A stretch of DNA of 64,000 nucleotides from Streptomyces sp. NBC_01353 (GCF_036237275.1 NZ_CP108352.1:6634001-6698000), one strand, 5' to 3'. Shown: positions 43,355 to 53,590, numbered from the stretch's first letter. Notes: generated from the sequence alone by a model not told the origin. Translations and numbers: made by a program.

Positions 43355-44976
43355 GCAGCACACTTCTCCTCGCGGCGGGCAACGCCACCAGCGAGCACCG
43401 AACGCTGATCATCACCCTCTTCGGTGCCTTCGTCGTCGCCACGCTCTTCATCACCGTCTGGGCCGGCCGCCAGACCAAGAGCGCCGCCGACTTCTACGCC
43501 GGCGGCCGCCAGTTCACCGGCTTCCAGAACGGCCTCGCGATCTCCGGCGACTACATGTCCGCCGCGTCCTTCCTCGGCATCGCCGGCGCCATCGCGCTCT
43601 TCGGCTACGACGGCTTCCTGTACTCGATCGGCTTCCTGGTCGCCTGGCTGGTCGCTCTGCTCCTGGTCGCCGAACCGCTGCGCAACTCCGGCCGGTTCAC
43701 CATGGGCGACGTCCTCGCCTACCGGATGCGCCAGCGCCCCGTCCGTACCGCCGCCGGCACCTCCACCATCGTCGTCTCGATCTTCTACCTGCTCGCCCAG
43801 ATGGCCGGCGCGGGCGTGCTCGTCTCGCTGCTCCTCGGCATCACCAGCGACGGCGGCAAGGTCGCCATCGTCGCCCTGGTCGGCGTGCTGATGATCGTGT
43901 ACGTCACCATCGGCGGCATGAAGGGCACCACCTGGGTGCAGATGGTCAAGGCCGTCCTGCTCATCGCGGGCACGCTCCTGATCACCTTCCTCATCCTGTG
44001 GAAGTTCAACTTCAACCTCTCGGACCTGCTCGGCGCGGCCGCCACCAACAGCGGCAAGGGCTCGGCCTTCCTGGAGCCCGGCCTCAAGTACGGGGTCTCC
44101 GGCATCTCGAAGCTGGACTTCATCTCGCTCGGCATCGCGCTCGTCCTCGGCACCGCCGGCCTGCCGCACATCCTGATCCGCTTCTACACGGTGCCTACCG
44201 CCAAGGCCGCCCGTAAGTCCGTCAACTGGGCCATCGGCATCATCGGCGCCTTCTACCTGATGACGATCGTCCTCGGCTTCGGTGCCGCGGCCCTGCTGAA
44301 GAACAGCGACATCATCGCCTCCAACAAGGCGGGCAACACGGCCGCGCCGCTGGCGGCCCTGGAGATCGGCGGCGGCGCCGACTCCACCGGCGGAGCGATC
44401 CTGCTCGCGGTCATCTCCGCCGTCGCCTTCGCCACCATCCTCGCGGTCGTCGCCGGACTGACCCTGGCCTCGTCGTCCTCCTTCGCGCACGACATCTACG
44501 CCAACGTCATCCGGCGCGGAAAGGCCACCGAGAAGGAGGAGGTCCGCGCGGCCCGCTGGGCGACCGTCCTCATCGGCATCGTCTCGATCGCGCTCGGCGC
44601 GCTCGCCCGCGATCTGAACGTCGCCGGCCTGGTGGCCCTCGCCTTCGCGGTCGCCGCCTCCGCCAACTTGCCGACGATCCTCTACAGCCTCTTCTGGAAG
44701 CGGTTCACGACCCAGGGCGCGCTCTGGTCGATCTACGGCGGTCTGATCTCCTCGGTCGTGCTGGTGCTGTTCTCGCCGGTCGTCTCCGGAAAGCCGACCT
44801 CGATGTTCAAGAGCGTGGACTTCTACTGGTTCCCGCTGGAGAACCCGGGCCTCGTCTCCATCCCGCTGGGCTTCCTGCTCGGCTGGCTCGGCTCCCTCCT
44901 CTCCAAGGAGGAGGCGGACAAGGGCAAGTACGCGGAGCTGGAGGTCAAGTCCCTCACCGGTGTCGGAGCGCACTGA
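43351..44976 (+). CDS. actP: Sodium:solute symporter, acetate permease type
   Basis: 541 residues, about 13 hydrophobic helices, SSS family. The signature regions are ADFYAGGRQFTGFQNGLAISGDYMSAASFLG near the N-terminus and GLTLASSSSFAHDIYANVI in the second half, both close to ActP/MctC monocarboxylate transporters. It imports acetate, propionate or pyruvate with a cation. The C-terminus is cytoplasmic and charged. GTG 43351 overlaps the DUF485 stop; a perfect hairpin terminator follows at 44999. Confidence 0.93.
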   Translation: MSSTLLLAAGNATSEHRTLIITLFGAFVVATLFITVWAGRQTKSAADFYAGGRQFTGFQNGLAISGDYMSAASFLGIAGAIALFGYDGFLYSIGFLVAWLVALLLVAEPLRNSGRFTMGDVLAYRMRQRPVRTAAGTSTIVVSIFYLLAQMAGAGVLVSLLLGITSDGGKVAIVALVGVLMIVYVTIGGMKGTTWVQMVKAVLLIAGTLLITFLILWKFNFNLSDLLGAAATNSGKGSAFLEPGLKYGVSGISKLDFISLGIALVLGTAGLPHILIRFYTVPTAKAARKSVNWAIGIIGAFYLMTIVLGFGAAALLKNSDIIASNKAGNTAAPLAALEIGGGADSTGGAILLAVISAVAFATILAVVAGLTLASSSSFAHDIYANVIRRGKATEKEEVRAARWATVLIGIVSIALGALARDLNVAGLVALAFAVAASANLPTILYSLFWKRFTTQGALWSIYGGLISSVVLVLFSPVVSGKPTSMFKSVDFYWFPLENPGLVSIPLGFLLGWLGSLLSKEEADKGKYAELEVKSLTGVGAH

Positions 44977-44998
44977 ACCGCGCACGGTGAGCGACCAC

Positions 44999-45038
44999 GG
45001 AGCGGCCTCGTCGTAGGGTCCTACGACGAGGCCGCTCC
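44999..45038. terminator. Terminator after actP
   Basis: Perfect 19-bp inverted repeat GGAGCGGCCTCGTCGTAGG with its complement, 2-base loop. Confidence 0.9.
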
Positions 45039-45128
45039 GGTCCTCGTTCCAATCGGCCCCTGCTGCTTGTCCGTGCTCTCGCGTAGGCTCGCTGTATTAA
45101 TCACCGAACGACAGGGAGGGGGCCCACA

Positions 45129-46118
45129 GTGCTCATCGACACCTACGGCCGTGTAGCCACCGACCTGCGCGTTTCGCTCACCGACCGGTGCAATCTGCGG
45201 TGTACGTACTGTATGCCGGAAGAGGGTCTGCAGTGGCTGGCCAAGCCCGACCTGCTGACCGACGACGAGATCGTCCGGCTGGTACGGATCGCCGTCACCG
45301 ACCTCGGTGTCACCGAGGTCCGCTTCACCGGCGGCGAGCCCCTGCTCCGCCCCGGCCTCGTCGGCATCGTCGAGCGGTGCGCGGCCCTGGAGCCCCGCCC
45401 CAAGATGTCCCTGACCACGAACGGCATCGGGCTCAAGCGCACCGCCGCCGCCCTGAAGGCCGCGGGCCTCGACCGGGTCAACGTCTCCCTCGACACGCTG
45501 AGGCCCGAGGTCTTCAAGACCCTGACCCGTCGCGACCGCCACCACGACGTGCTCGACGGCATGGCCGCCGCCCGCGACGCCGGACTCACCCCGGTCAAGG
45601 TCAACGCGGTCCTGATGCCCGGGCTCAACGACGACGAGGCCCCCGACCTGCTGGCCTGGGCGGTGGAGAACGCGTACGAGCTGCGATTCATCGAGCAGAT
45701 GCCGCTCGACGCCCAGCACGGCTGGAAGCGCGACGGCATGATCACCGCAGGGGACATCCTGGAGTCGCTGCGCACCCGCTTCACCCTGACCCCCGAGGGC
45801 GCGGACGAGCGTGGCTCGGCCCCCGCCGAGCGCTGGGTCGTGGACGGCGGACCGCACACGGTCGGCGTCATCGCCTCCGTCACCCGCCCGTTCTGCCGGG
45901 CCTGCGACCGGACCCGTCTCACCGCCGACGGTCAGGTGCGCACCTGTCTCTTCGCCACCGAGGAGACCGACCTGCGGGCGGCGCTGCGCTCCGACGCCCC
46001 GGACACCGAGATCGCCAGGATCTGGAAGCTGGCGATGTGGGGCAAGAAGGCCGGTTCGGGTCTGGACGACCCGAGCTTCCTCCAGCCGGAGCGCCCGATG
46101 TCAGCGATCGGCGGCTGA
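45129..46118 (+). CDS. moaA: GTP 3',8-cyclase (molybdenum cofactor biosynthesis)
   Basis: 329 residues, radical-SAM. The N-terminal 4Fe-4S motif is CNLRCTYC (C-x3-C-x2-C) near residue 22, and the C-terminal cluster Cys are in CRACDRTRLTADGQVRTC (about 257-274). The conserved double-glycine tail SAIGG is present. It makes the precursor that MoaC converts to cPMP in molybdopterin synthesis. GTG 45129 follows GGGAGGGGG. Its end overlaps the convergent small gene by 18 bp. No other moa gene is close. Confidence 0.95.
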   Translation: MLIDTYGRVATDLRVSLTDRCNLRCTYCMPEEGLQWLAKPDLLTDDEIVRLVRIAVTDLGVTEVRFTGGEPLLRPGLVGIVERCAALEPRPKMSLTTNGIGLKRTAAALKAAGLDRVNVSLDTLRPEVFKTLTRRDRHHDVLDGMAAARDAGLTPVKVNAVLMPGLNDDEAPDLLAWAVENAYELRFIEQMPLDAQHGWKRDGMITAGDILESLRTRFTLTPEGADERGSAPAERWVVDGGPHTVGVIASVTRPFCRACDRTRLTADGQVRTCLFATEETDLRAALRSDAPDTEIARIWKLAMWGKKAGSGLDDPSFLQPERPMSAIGG

Positions 46119-46331
46119 GTCCCCGGCCGACTCCCACTCGGCGAGCGGCACGACATCCTTGAGGAAGCCCCGTACACCAAGGAACTGGGAGAGATGCTCG
46201 CGGTGCTCCTCGCAGGCGAGCCAGGTCTTGCGGCGCTCGGGCGTATGCAGCTTGGGGTTGTTCCAGGCCAGTACCCACACGGCGTCGGCGCGGCAGCCCT
46301 TGGCTGAACAGATCGGGGTCTCGTCACTCAC
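46101..46331 (-). CDS. Small conserved protein with Cys/His motif
   Basis: 76 residues: PICSAKGCRADAVWVLAWNNPKLHTPERRKTWLACEEHREHLSQFL. The CSAKGC and CEEHREHL elements look like a zinc-binding cluster (C-x4-C ... C-x2-H-x3-H). It is a recurrent actinobacterial small protein without experimental function known to me. GTG 46331 is the likely start, with only CAGG upstream. It is convergent with moaA. Confidence 0.75.
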   Translation of the reverse strand: MSDETPICSAKGCRADAVWVLAWNNPKLHTPERRKTWLACEEHREHLSQFLGVRGFLKDVVPLAEWESAGDSAADR

Positions 46332-46352
46332 CTGATCATTGTCCAGCAATGG

Positions 46353-46390
46353 CGATGCCGAGCAGCCACGGGGGGAGCTGCCCGGCATCG
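46353..46390 (-). terminator. Hairpin between DUF3099 gene and small Cys/His gene
   Basis: CGATGCCG-a-GCAGC / GCTGC-c-CGGCATCG with a GGGGGG-containing loop. Position downstream of the minus-strand DUF3099 gene suggests a terminator or a leader hairpin for the next gene. Confidence 0.5.
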
Positions 46391-46512
46391 GTCCGTCGCT
46401 CCGACGGGGGATGCGGAGCGCGTAGGAAGTATGTCACGGGGAATGGGCTACGGTGCACCGGAACTTCATGATTGATCTGAGCTTTTCTTGAGCTTTTAGG
46501 TCGCCGCGATGA

Positions 46513-46857
46513 TCAACTCTGACCGTGCGAACGTTCCGTACGCGCTTCCGCGGAAGGCTCTCCAGCAGACAGCTCCGGACGGGTCGGCGCCGGCACGAAC
46601 GTCGACGGAAGAGTCGGCGGCCTCTCCCGTCCCGCGTTCGCGATGACCACGGCGATATAGGGGAGCAGCGCGCCGAGCACGAGAGCCACGACGGCCACAT
46701 GGCGCTCGACGTTCCACAGCAGGACCGCGGCGATGACGGACAAGGTCCGCACCGCCATCGAGATCACGTACCGACGCTCCCGGCCGCGCACATCGGCGGC
46801 CAGGCCCTGACGCGCTCCGGTGATCCGGAAAACCTCTGTACCGCCATGCTTCCGCAT
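46513..46857 (-). CDS. DUF3099 family membrane protein
   Basis: 114 residues. The N-terminus EVFRITGARQGLAADVRGRERRYVISMAVRTLS is the conserved DUF3099 start. Two hydrophobic helices follow (about residues 36-50 and 55-72), then a Pro/Glu-rich cytoplasmic tail. Function unknown. ATG 46857 follows GGTGGA. It is divergent from the GlsB-like gene. Confidence 0.85.
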   Translation of the reverse strand: MRKHGGTEVFRITGARQGLAADVRGRERRYVISMAVRTLSVIAAVLLWNVERHVAVVALVLGALLPYIAVVIANAGRERPPTLPSTFVPAPTRPELSAGEPSAEARTERSHGQS

Positions 46858-47037
46858 CGCATTCCACCGCCAGCGTCCACGCCGAACTCTCCCCGGTCCG
46901 GACCTGTCTCCACGGTACGCCCGACGGCCGAGGGTGAGGAGGCCGGGTCACGTATGGCGTCGTCCGACATGCGTCGTATGGAGGATGGGCCGAGACTGGG
47001 CCCACATGCGCAGATTGCGCCGCATGAGGAGGCGACC

Positions 47038-47313
47038 ATGAGTTGGCTGTGGGCAATCATCGTGGGCTTTGTGCTCGGTCTGATCGCCAAGGCGATCCTG
47101 CCGGGCAAGCAGCAGATCCCACTGTGGCTGACGACCGTGTTCGGCATCATCGGCGGCCTCCTCGGCAACGCCGTCGCGGGCTGGATCGGGGTCGAGGACA
47201 CCCGGGGTATCGACTGGACGCGCCACCTGCTCCAACTCGTCTTCGCGATCGCGGTGGTCGCCTTGGGCGACATGCTGTGGGCCACGATCCGGGGCAGCAA
47301 GCAACGAACGTGA
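47038..47313 (+). CDS. GlsB/YeaQ/YmgE family stress-response membrane protein
   Basis: 91 residues, three hydrophobic helices: WLWAIIVGFVLGLIAKAILPG, the glycine-rich FGIIGGLLGNAVAGWIG and LQLVFAIAVVALGDMLW. These are the transglycosylase-associated/GlsB family pattern. Small membrane proteins of this family respond to stress. ATG 47038 is preceded by GAGGAGGCG. It is followed by a hairpin terminator at 47345. Confidence 0.92.
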   Translation: MSWLWAIIVGFVLGLIAKAILPGKQQIPLWLTTVFGIIGGLLGNAVAGWIGVEDTRGIDWTRHLLQLVFAIAVVALGDMLWATIRGSKQRT

Positions 47314-47344
47314 CCGCCTGCGGGGCGCTCGGACGCGGAGGAGC

Positions 47345-47375
47345 GCGGGGTCGGCGTGACTGCCGACGACCCCGC
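47345..47375 (+). terminator. Terminator of GlsB-like gene
   Basis: Inverted repeat GCGGGGTCG / CGACCCCGC with a 13-base loop that itself can pair. Confidence 0.72.
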
Positions 47376-47420
47376 GCCCGCCCGCTTCCGGCGCGAACCA
47401 CACGTCGCCCCGGACACGGC

Positions 47421-47456
47421 GGAGGCCGGTACGCGCATCATGCGCATACCGGCCTC
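47421..47456 (-). terminator. Terminator of tyrS
   Basis: Long hairpin GGAGGCCGGTA-CGCGCA / TGCGCA-TACCGGCCTCC, 27 bp downstream of the tyrS stop on the minus strand; it could also act on the plus strand. Confidence 0.82.
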
Positions 47457-47482
47457 CGTCACGTCATGCTTGCTCCGGGGCC

Positions 47483-48754
47483 TCAGCCCTCGGCGCCGAC
47501 CTCGATCGCCGCCAGGTTCTTCTTGCCCCTGCGCAGCACCAGCCAGCGGCCGTGCAGCAGCTCGTCCGCCGCCACCTCGGCGTCCTCGGCGGTGACCTTC
47601 ACGTTGTTCACGTACGCCCCGCCCTCCTTCACCGTCCGGCGCGCTCCCGACTTGCTCGGTGCCAGACCGACCTCGACGAACAGGTCCACGACCTGCCCGA
47701 GCTCCGCCACGCGCGCGTGCGGCAGCTCGGAGAGCGCGGCGGCCAGCGTCGCCTCGTCCAGCTCGGTCAGGTCACCCTGCCCGAACAGCGCCTTCGAGGC
47801 GTTGATGACGGCCGCGCACTGATCGGCACCATGCACCAGCGTCGTCAGCTCCTCGGCGAGCGCCCGCTGGGCGGCCCGGGCCTGCGGCCGCTCGGCGGTC
47901 TGCTGCTCCAACTCCTCGAGCTCCTCGCGGGACTTGAAGGACAGGATCCGCATGTACGTCGAGATGTCCCGGTCGTCCACGTTCAGCCAGAACTGGTAGA
48001 ACGCGTACGGCGTGGTCATCTCCGGGTCGAGCCACACGGCCCCGCCCTCGGTCTTGCCGAACTTGGTGCCGTCCGCCTTGACCATCAGCGGGGTCGCCAG
48101 CGCGTGCGCCTCGGCGCCCGGCTCCAGGCGGTGGATCAGGTCGAGGCCCGCCACCAGGTTGCCCCACTGGTCGGACCCGCCCTGCTGCAGCGTGCAGCCG
48201 TAGCGCCGGTACAGCTCCAGGAAGTCCATGCCCTGGAGCAGCTGGTAGCTGAACTCGGTGTAGCTGATGCCCTGCTCGGACTCCAGGCGTCGGGCGACGG
48301 AGTCCTTGGTCAGCATCTTGTTGACCCGGAAGTGCTTGCCGATGTCGCGCAGGAACTCGATCGCGGACAGGCCGGCGGTCCAGTCCAGGTTGTTCACCAT
48401 GACCGCCGCGTTCTCCCCCTCGAAGGAGAGGAACGGCTCGATCTGGCTCCGCAGCCGGTTCACCCAGTTCGCGACCGTCTCCGGGTCGTTCAGGGTGCGC
48501 TCGGCGGTCGGCCGCGGGTCGCCGATCTGGCCGGTGGCCCCACCGACCAGCGCCAGCGGCCGGTGACCGGCCTGCTGGAGCCGGCGGACGGTGAGCACCT
48601 GGACCAGGTGGCCGACGTGGAGACTGGCCGCGGTCGGGTCGAAGCCGCAATAGAACGTGACGGGACCGTCCGCGAGGGCCTTGCGCAGGGCGTCCTCGTC
48701 GGTGGACTGGGCGAACAGCCCACGCCACTTCAGCTCGTCGACGATGTCCGTCAC
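47483..48754 (-). CDS. tyrS: Tyrosyl-tRNA synthetase
   Basis: 423 residues. The class I HIGH-like motif is LHVGHL (about residue 45), the KMSKS-like motif is KFGKTEGG (about 228), and a C-terminal S4 RNA-binding domain ends [15 protein letters not shown]. It charges tRNA-Tyr. GTG 48754 is preceded by AAGGAG. No T-box leader is visible in the 54-bp gap to the neighbouring gene. It is followed by the 47421 hairpin. Confidence 0.96.
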   Translation of the reverse strand: MTDIVDELKWRGLFAQSTDEDALRKALADGPVTFYCGFDPTAASLHVGHLVQVLTVRRLQQAGHRPLALVGGATGQIGDPRPTAERTLNDPETVANWVNRLRSQIEPFLSFEGENAAVMVNNLDWTAGLSAIEFLRDIGKHFRVNKMLTKDSVARRLESEQGISYTEFSYQLLQGMDFLELYRRYGCTLQQGGSDQWGNLVAGLDLIHRLEPGAEAHALATPLMVKADGTKFGKTEGGAVWLDPEMTTPYAFYQFWLNVDDRDISTYMRILSFKSREELEELEQQTAERPQARAAQRALAEELTTLVHGADQCAAVINASKALFGQGDLTELDEATLAAALSELPHARVAELGQVVDLFVEVGLAPSKSGARRTVKEGGAYVNNVKVTAEDAEVAADELLHGRWLVLRRGKKNLAAIEVGAEG

Positions 48755-48808
48755 GGTGTCCGGTCTCCTTGATCGATGGTCGTCACGCCGTCCCTCAGTC
48801 TAGGCGGG

Positions 48809-50224
48809 TCATACACCCTTGCTGACCGAGCTCATGTTGAAGTCCGGCACCCGCAGCGCCGGCATCGCGGCCCTGGTGAACCAGTCGCTCCACTCGCGCG
48901 GCAGCGTCTTCTCCGTCCGCCCCGCCTCCGAGGCCCGCGACAGCAGGTCCACCGGCGACTCGTTGAACCGGAAGTTGTTCACCTCGCCGACCACCTCGCC
49001 GTTCTCGACGAGGTAGACGCCGTCGCGGGTCAGCCCGGTCAGCAGCAGCGTCGCCGGGTCGACCTCGCGGATGTACCAGAGGCAGGTCAGCAGCAGGCCG
49101 CGCTCCGTCGAGGCGACCATCTCCTCCAGCGAGGGCTCGCCGCCCTCCTCCAGCGAGGGCTCGCCGCCGCCGTCCAGGATCAGGTTCCCGGCGCCGGGCG
49201 CCACGGGCAGGCGGGTGAGCGCCGCGGTGTGCCGGGTGGTGATCAGATGCTCCAGTTTCCCCTCCCGCACCCAGTCGATCGGCGCCAGCGGCAGACCGTT
49301 GTCGAAGACGGAGGAGTCGTCGCCCGAGGAGTGCGCGATCACGAACGGCGCGGACTCGAGACCCGGCTCGTTCGGGTCGCTGCGCAGGGTCAGCGGCAGC
49401 GGCGAGAGGGTCTCGCCGAGCCGGGTCCCACCGCCCGGCTTCGAGAACACCGTCCGGCCCTCCACCGCGTCCCGGGCCGTCGAGGACCAGAGCTGGTAGA
49501 TCAGCAGGTCGGCCACGGCGGTCGGCGGCAGCAGCGTCTCGTACCGCCCGGCCGGCAGCTCGATCCGGCGCTCCGCCCAACCGAGCCGCTGCGCCAGATC
49601 GGCGTCGAGGGCGGCCGGATCGACATCCTTGAAGTCCCGGGTGGAGCGCCCGGCCCACGCGGAGCGGGAGCGGTCGGGGGACTTGGCGTTGAGCTCCAGG
49701 GTGCCGTTGGGCTGGTCGTGCCGCAGCCGCAGCCCCGTCGACGTACCGAGGTAGGTCGAGGTGAGCTCGTGGTTGGCGAAGCCGTACAACTCGCGCCCAC
49801 CGGCCCGGGCCCGGGCGAAGGCCTCGCCGAGCGCGGGAGCGAAGTCCGCGAAGACGGCGGAGCTGGTCTCGGTCGGCGCGTCCGTGAAGTCGGGGGAGGC
49901 GTCGATCCCCTCGACCAGGGGCTGCGCGTCCTCGGCGGGCCCCGCGGCCCGGGCGGCGGCCTCCGCGGCCCGTACCAGCGGCTCGAGGTCGTCGACCGTC
50001 ACGGCCGAGCGCGAGACGACACCGGACGCGGTGCCCTGCGCGCCGTCCACAGTGGCGACGACCGTGAGCGTACGTCCGCGGGTGACGCCGTTGGTGGTCA
50101 GCGCGTTGCCCGCCCAGCGCAGATTGGCGGAGGACTCCTCGTCGGCGATGACGACACACCCGTCCGCGCGGGACAGCTCCAAGGCCCGCTCGACGATCTC
50201 GTACGGCTTGCTGACGCGGCTCAT
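48809..50224 (-). CDS. TldE/PmbA family protein (metallopeptidase partner subunit)
   Basis: 471 residues with the TldE/PmbA pattern: ELYGFANHELTSTYLGTSTGLRLRHD, GGGTRLGETLSPLPLTL and YLVENGEVVGEVNNFRFNESPVDLL. In TldD/E the E subunit lacks the zinc motif and serves substrate binding. A GGEPSLEE octapeptide is duplicated near residue 355 by a 24-bp tandem repeat. ATG 50224 overlaps the tldD stop by four bases, so the subunits are made in equal amounts. Confidence 0.9.
   Translation of the reverse strand: MSRVSKPYEIVERALELSRADGCVVIADEESSANLRWAGNALTTNGVTRGRTLTVVATVDGAQGTASGVVSRSAVTVDDLEPLVRAAEAAARAAGPAEDAQPLVEGIDASPDFTDAPTETSSAVFADFAPALGEAFARARAGGRELYGFANHELTSTYLGTSTGLRLRHDQPNGTLELNAKSPDRSRSAWAGRSTRDFKDVDPAALDADLAQRLGWAERRIELPAGRYETLLPPTAVADLLIYQLWSSTARDAVEGRTVFSKPGGGTRLGETLSPLPLTLRSDPNEPGLESAPFVIAHSSGDDSSVFDNGLPLAPIDWVREGKLEHLITTRHTAALTRLPVAPGAGNLILDGGGEPSLEEGGEPSLEEMVASTERGLLLTCLWYIREVDPATLLLTGLTRDGVYLVENGEVVGEVNNFRFNESPVDLLSRASEAGRTEKTLPREWSDWFTRAAMPALRVPDFNMSSVSKGV
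49121..49168. repeat. 24-bp tandem duplication inside TldE gene
   Basis: Two exact copies of a 24-bp unit (49121-49144 and 49145-49168) encode GGEPSLEE twice in a surface-loop-like region. The frame is preserved. Confidence 0.85.
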
Positions 50225-51753
50225 CGACCGGCCTCCTGCGTCGTGTTGAGGATGTTGACGCCCCTGAAGAGGGCGGAGGGGCAGCCGTGGGAGACCGCCG
50301 CGACCTGGCCGGGCTGGGCCTTGCCGCAGTTGAACGCGCCACCGAGGACGTACGTCTGCGGGCCGCCGACCTTCTCCATCGAGCCCCAGAAGTCCGTCGT
50401 CGTCGCCTGGTACGCGACGTCCCGCAGCTGGCCGGCCAGCCTGCCGTTCTCGATGCGGAAGAAACGCTGTCCGGTGAACTGGAAGTTGTACCGCTGCATG
50501 TCGATCGACCAGGACCGGTCCCCGACCACGTAGATGCCGCGCTCGACGCCCCCGATCAGATCCTCCGTGGAGAGCCCGCCCGGGTCCGGCTGCAGCGAGA
50601 CGTTCGCCATCCGCTGCACCGGCACATGGCCCGGCGAGTCGGCGAACGCGCAGCCGTTCGACCGGCCCAGGCCCGTGAGCTTCGCGATCCGCCGGTCAAG
50701 CTGGTAGCCGACGAGCGTGCCGTCCTTCACCAGGTCCCACGACTGCGCCTCGACGCCCTCGTCGTCGTACCCGACGGTCGCGAGCCCGTGCTCGGCGGTC
50801 CGGTCACCCGTCACGTTCATGATCGACGAGCCGTACGCCAGCTTGCCCAGCTGGTCGAAGGTGGCGAAGGAGGTCCCGGCGTACGCCGCCTCGTAGCCCA
50901 GCGCCCGGTCCAGCTCGGTGGCGTGGCCGATCGACTCGTGGATCGTCAGCCAGAGGTTCGACGGGTCGACGACCAGGTCGTACGCCCCCGCCTCCACACT
51001 CGGCGCCCGCATCTTCTCGGCGAGCAGCCCGGGGATCTGCTCCAGCTCCGCGTCCCAGTCCCAGCCGGTGCCGGTCAGATACTCCCAGCCGCGCCCGACC
51101 GGTGGCGCGATCGTCCGCATCGAGTCGAACTCGCCGGTCGTCTCGTCCACGGCGACCGCGGTGAGCTGCGGGTGCAGCCGGACCCGCTGCTGGGTGGTGA
51201 CGGTGCCCGCCGTGTCCGCGTAGAACTTGTTCTCCTGGACGGTCATCAGCGAGGCGTCCACATGCGCGACGCCCTCCGCCCGCAGCAGCCGCTCGCTCCA
51301 GTCGGTGAGCAGCGCGCTCTTCTCCGCGCCGGGAATGTCGAACGGGTTGATCTCGTACGAGGAGATCCAGGTCCGCTCCGCGTGCACCGGCTCCTCGGCC
51401 AGCTCGACCCGCTCGTCGGAGCCCGCCGCGGCGATCACCTTGGCGGACAGCTTGGCCATGGCGACGGCCTGCGAGGCGACCCGCGCCGCCCCCTCCATGG
51501 TCAGATCGACCCCGGAGGCGAACCCCCAGGCCCCGCCGTGCACCACCCGCACCGCGTACCCGAGGTCCGTGGTGTCCGAGGAGCCCGAGGGTTTGGCGTC
51601 GCGCAGCCGCCACGAGGCGCTGCGCACCCGCTCCAGGCGGAAGTCGGCATGGTCGGAGCCGAGGGCACGCGCGCGTGCGAGCGCCGCGTCGGCGAGCGCC
51701 CGCAGCGGCAGTGCCGTGAAGGCCGCGTCGAGGGAATGGATGCCAGATGGCAC
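50221..51753 (-). CDS. tldD: TldD family metallopeptidase
   Basis: 510 residues. The zinc motif HESIGHATELDR (HExxxH, about residue 268) is the catalytic site, and the C-terminal GAFNCGKAQPGQVAAVSHG is conserved in TldD. With the TldE partner it forms a peptidase that degrades small peptides and matures some ribosomal peptides such as microcin B17; no peptide precursor is seen nearby. GTG 51753 is preceded by AGGAGA. Confidence 0.92.
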   Translation of the reverse strand: MPSGIHSLDAAFTALPLRALADAALARARALGSDHADFRLERVRSASWRLRDAKPSGSSDTTDLGYAVRVVHGGAWGFASGVDLTMEGAARVASQAVAMAKLSAKVIAAAGSDERVELAEEPVHAERTWISSYEINPFDIPGAEKSALLTDWSERLLRAEGVAHVDASLMTVQENKFYADTAGTVTTQQRVRLHPQLTAVAVDETTGEFDSMRTIAPPVGRGWEYLTGTGWDWDAELEQIPGLLAEKMRAPSVEAGAYDLVVDPSNLWLTIHESIGHATELDRALGYEAAYAGTSFATFDQLGKLAYGSSIMNVTGDRTAEHGLATVGYDDEGVEAQSWDLVKDGTLVGYQLDRRIAKLTGLGRSNGCAFADSPGHVPVQRMANVSLQPDPGGLSTEDLIGGVERGIYVVGDRSWSIDMQRYNFQFTGQRFFRIENGRLAGQLRDVAYQATTTDFWGSMEKVGGPQTYVLGGAFNCGKAQPGQVAAVSHGCPSALFRGVNILNTTQEAGR

Positions 51754-51837
51754 AGCTGTCTCCTGTCGTGTGAGACCGGTCGACCCCGATCATGTCGCGC
51801 TTTCGGCCGCCACGCCCAGAGCTTTATGTAGGGACCC

Positions 51838-51863
51838 GACAGTGACATCCGTACGCCACTGTC
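51838..51863. promoter_or_regulatory. Inverted repeat GACAGTG-N12-CACTGTC
   Basis: Perfect 7-base arms in the divergent gap between tldD and fabG. Operator candidate; no known regulator consensus recognised. Confidence 0.45.
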
Positions 51864-51894
51864 AGGGGTCGATTCCTCGCGGAAGGGACGGGAC

Positions 51895-52658
<764 letters not shown>

Positions 52659-52662
52659 TCAC

Positions 52663-53439
52663 ATGAGCGGAATTCTCGAGGGCAAGCGCATCCTGATCAC
52701 CGGTGTGCTGATGGAGTCCTCCATCGCCTTCCACGCCGCCAAGCTGGCCCAGGAGCAGGGCGCGGAGATCATCCTCACCGCCTGGCCCCGGCCGACGCTG
52801 ACCGAGCGCATCGCCAAGAAGCTGCCCCAGCCCGACAAGGTGAAGGTGCTGGAGCTCGACGTCTCCAACGACGAGCACCTCGCCCGCCTGGAGGACCAGG
52901 TCCGCGAGCACCTCGGCGACCGCCTGGACGGCGTCGTGCACTCCATCGGCTTCGCGCCGCAGGACGCGCTCGGCGGCAACTTCCTGAACACGCCGTTCGA
53001 GTCCGTGGCCACCGCCATGCACGTCTCGGCCTTCTCCCTGAAGTCCCTGACGATGGCGCTGCTGCCGCTGATGAGCGAGGGCGGCTCGGTCGTCGGCCTC
53101 ACCTTCGACGCGCAGTTCGCCTGGCCGCAGTACGACTGGATGGGCCCGACCAAGGCCGCTCTGGAGGCCACGAGCCGCTACATGGCCCGTGACCTGGGCA
53201 AGCAGAACATCCGCTGCAACCTGGTCTCGGCCGGCCCGCTCGGTTCGATGGCCGCCAAGTCCATCCCGGGCTTCTCGGAGCTGGCCTCCGTGTGGGACGA
53301 CCGTTCCCCGCTGCAGTGGGACCTGTCCGACCCGGAGCCGGCGGGCCGCGCCATCGTCGCGCTGCTCTCCGACTGGTTCCCGAAGACGACCGGCGAGATC
53401 GTGCACGTCGACGGTGGTCTGCACGCCATCGGCGCCTAA
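52663..53439 (+). CDS. fabI: Enoyl-ACP reductase (InhA/FabI type)
   Basis: 258 residues. Cofactor motif ITGVLMESSIAFHAAKLAQEQGA is the InhA-type variant, and the active-site run FDAQFAWPQYDWMGPTKAALE contains the Tyr and Lys with InhA-like spacing. VHSIGFAPQDALGGNFLNTPFE is conserved in InhA. It performs the last reduction of each fatty acid elongation cycle with NADH and belongs to the isoniazid/triclosan target family. ATG 52663 starts 4 bp after fabG; a 20-bp perfect hairpin follows. Confidence 0.95.
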   Translation: MSGILEGKRILITGVLMESSIAFHAAKLAQEQGAEIILTAWPRPTLTERIAKKLPQPDKVKVLELDVSNDEHLARLEDQVREHLGDRLDGVVHSIGFAPQDALGGNFLNTPFESVATAMHVSAFSLKSLTMALLPLMSEGGSVVGLTFDAQFAWPQYDWMGPTKAALEATSRYMARDLGKQNIRCNLVSAGPLGSMAAKSIPGFSELASVWDDRSPLQWDLSDPEPAGRAIVALLSDWFPKTTGEIVHVDGGLHAIGA

Positions 53440-53448
53440 GGGCTCGTA

Positions 53449-53490
53449 CGAAGGCCGGGCGCCCCTCCACGGAGGGGCGCCCGGCCTTCG
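53449..53490 (+). terminator. Terminator of fabG-fabI
   Basis: Perfect 20-bp inverted repeat beginning CGAAGGCCGGGC, 2-base loop, 10 bp after the fabI stop. Confidence 0.92.
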
Positions 53491-53590
53491 TCGTTCCCGC
53501 GCCCTTCCCCCGAGTCGAAAAGTCGGGTGAACCCCCTCACACTGGATCGGAGCGTGATATTCCGGCTACTGATGGGGAGGAGGTAGGGAC

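Noticed and set aside
46353-46390. Molybdenum cofactor riboswitch near moaA
   Set aside because: The hairpin is downstream of moaA on the other strand and does not have the conserved Moco motif; it is best read as a terminator-like hairpin.
48755-48808. T-box leader upstream of tyrS
   Set aside because: The gap to the neighbouring gene is only 54 bp, and no T-box core sequence is present.
50221-51753. Peptide natural product cluster based on TldD/TldE
   Set aside because: No precursor peptide, cyclodehydratase or export gene is next to it; TldD/E is widespread as a housekeeping protease.
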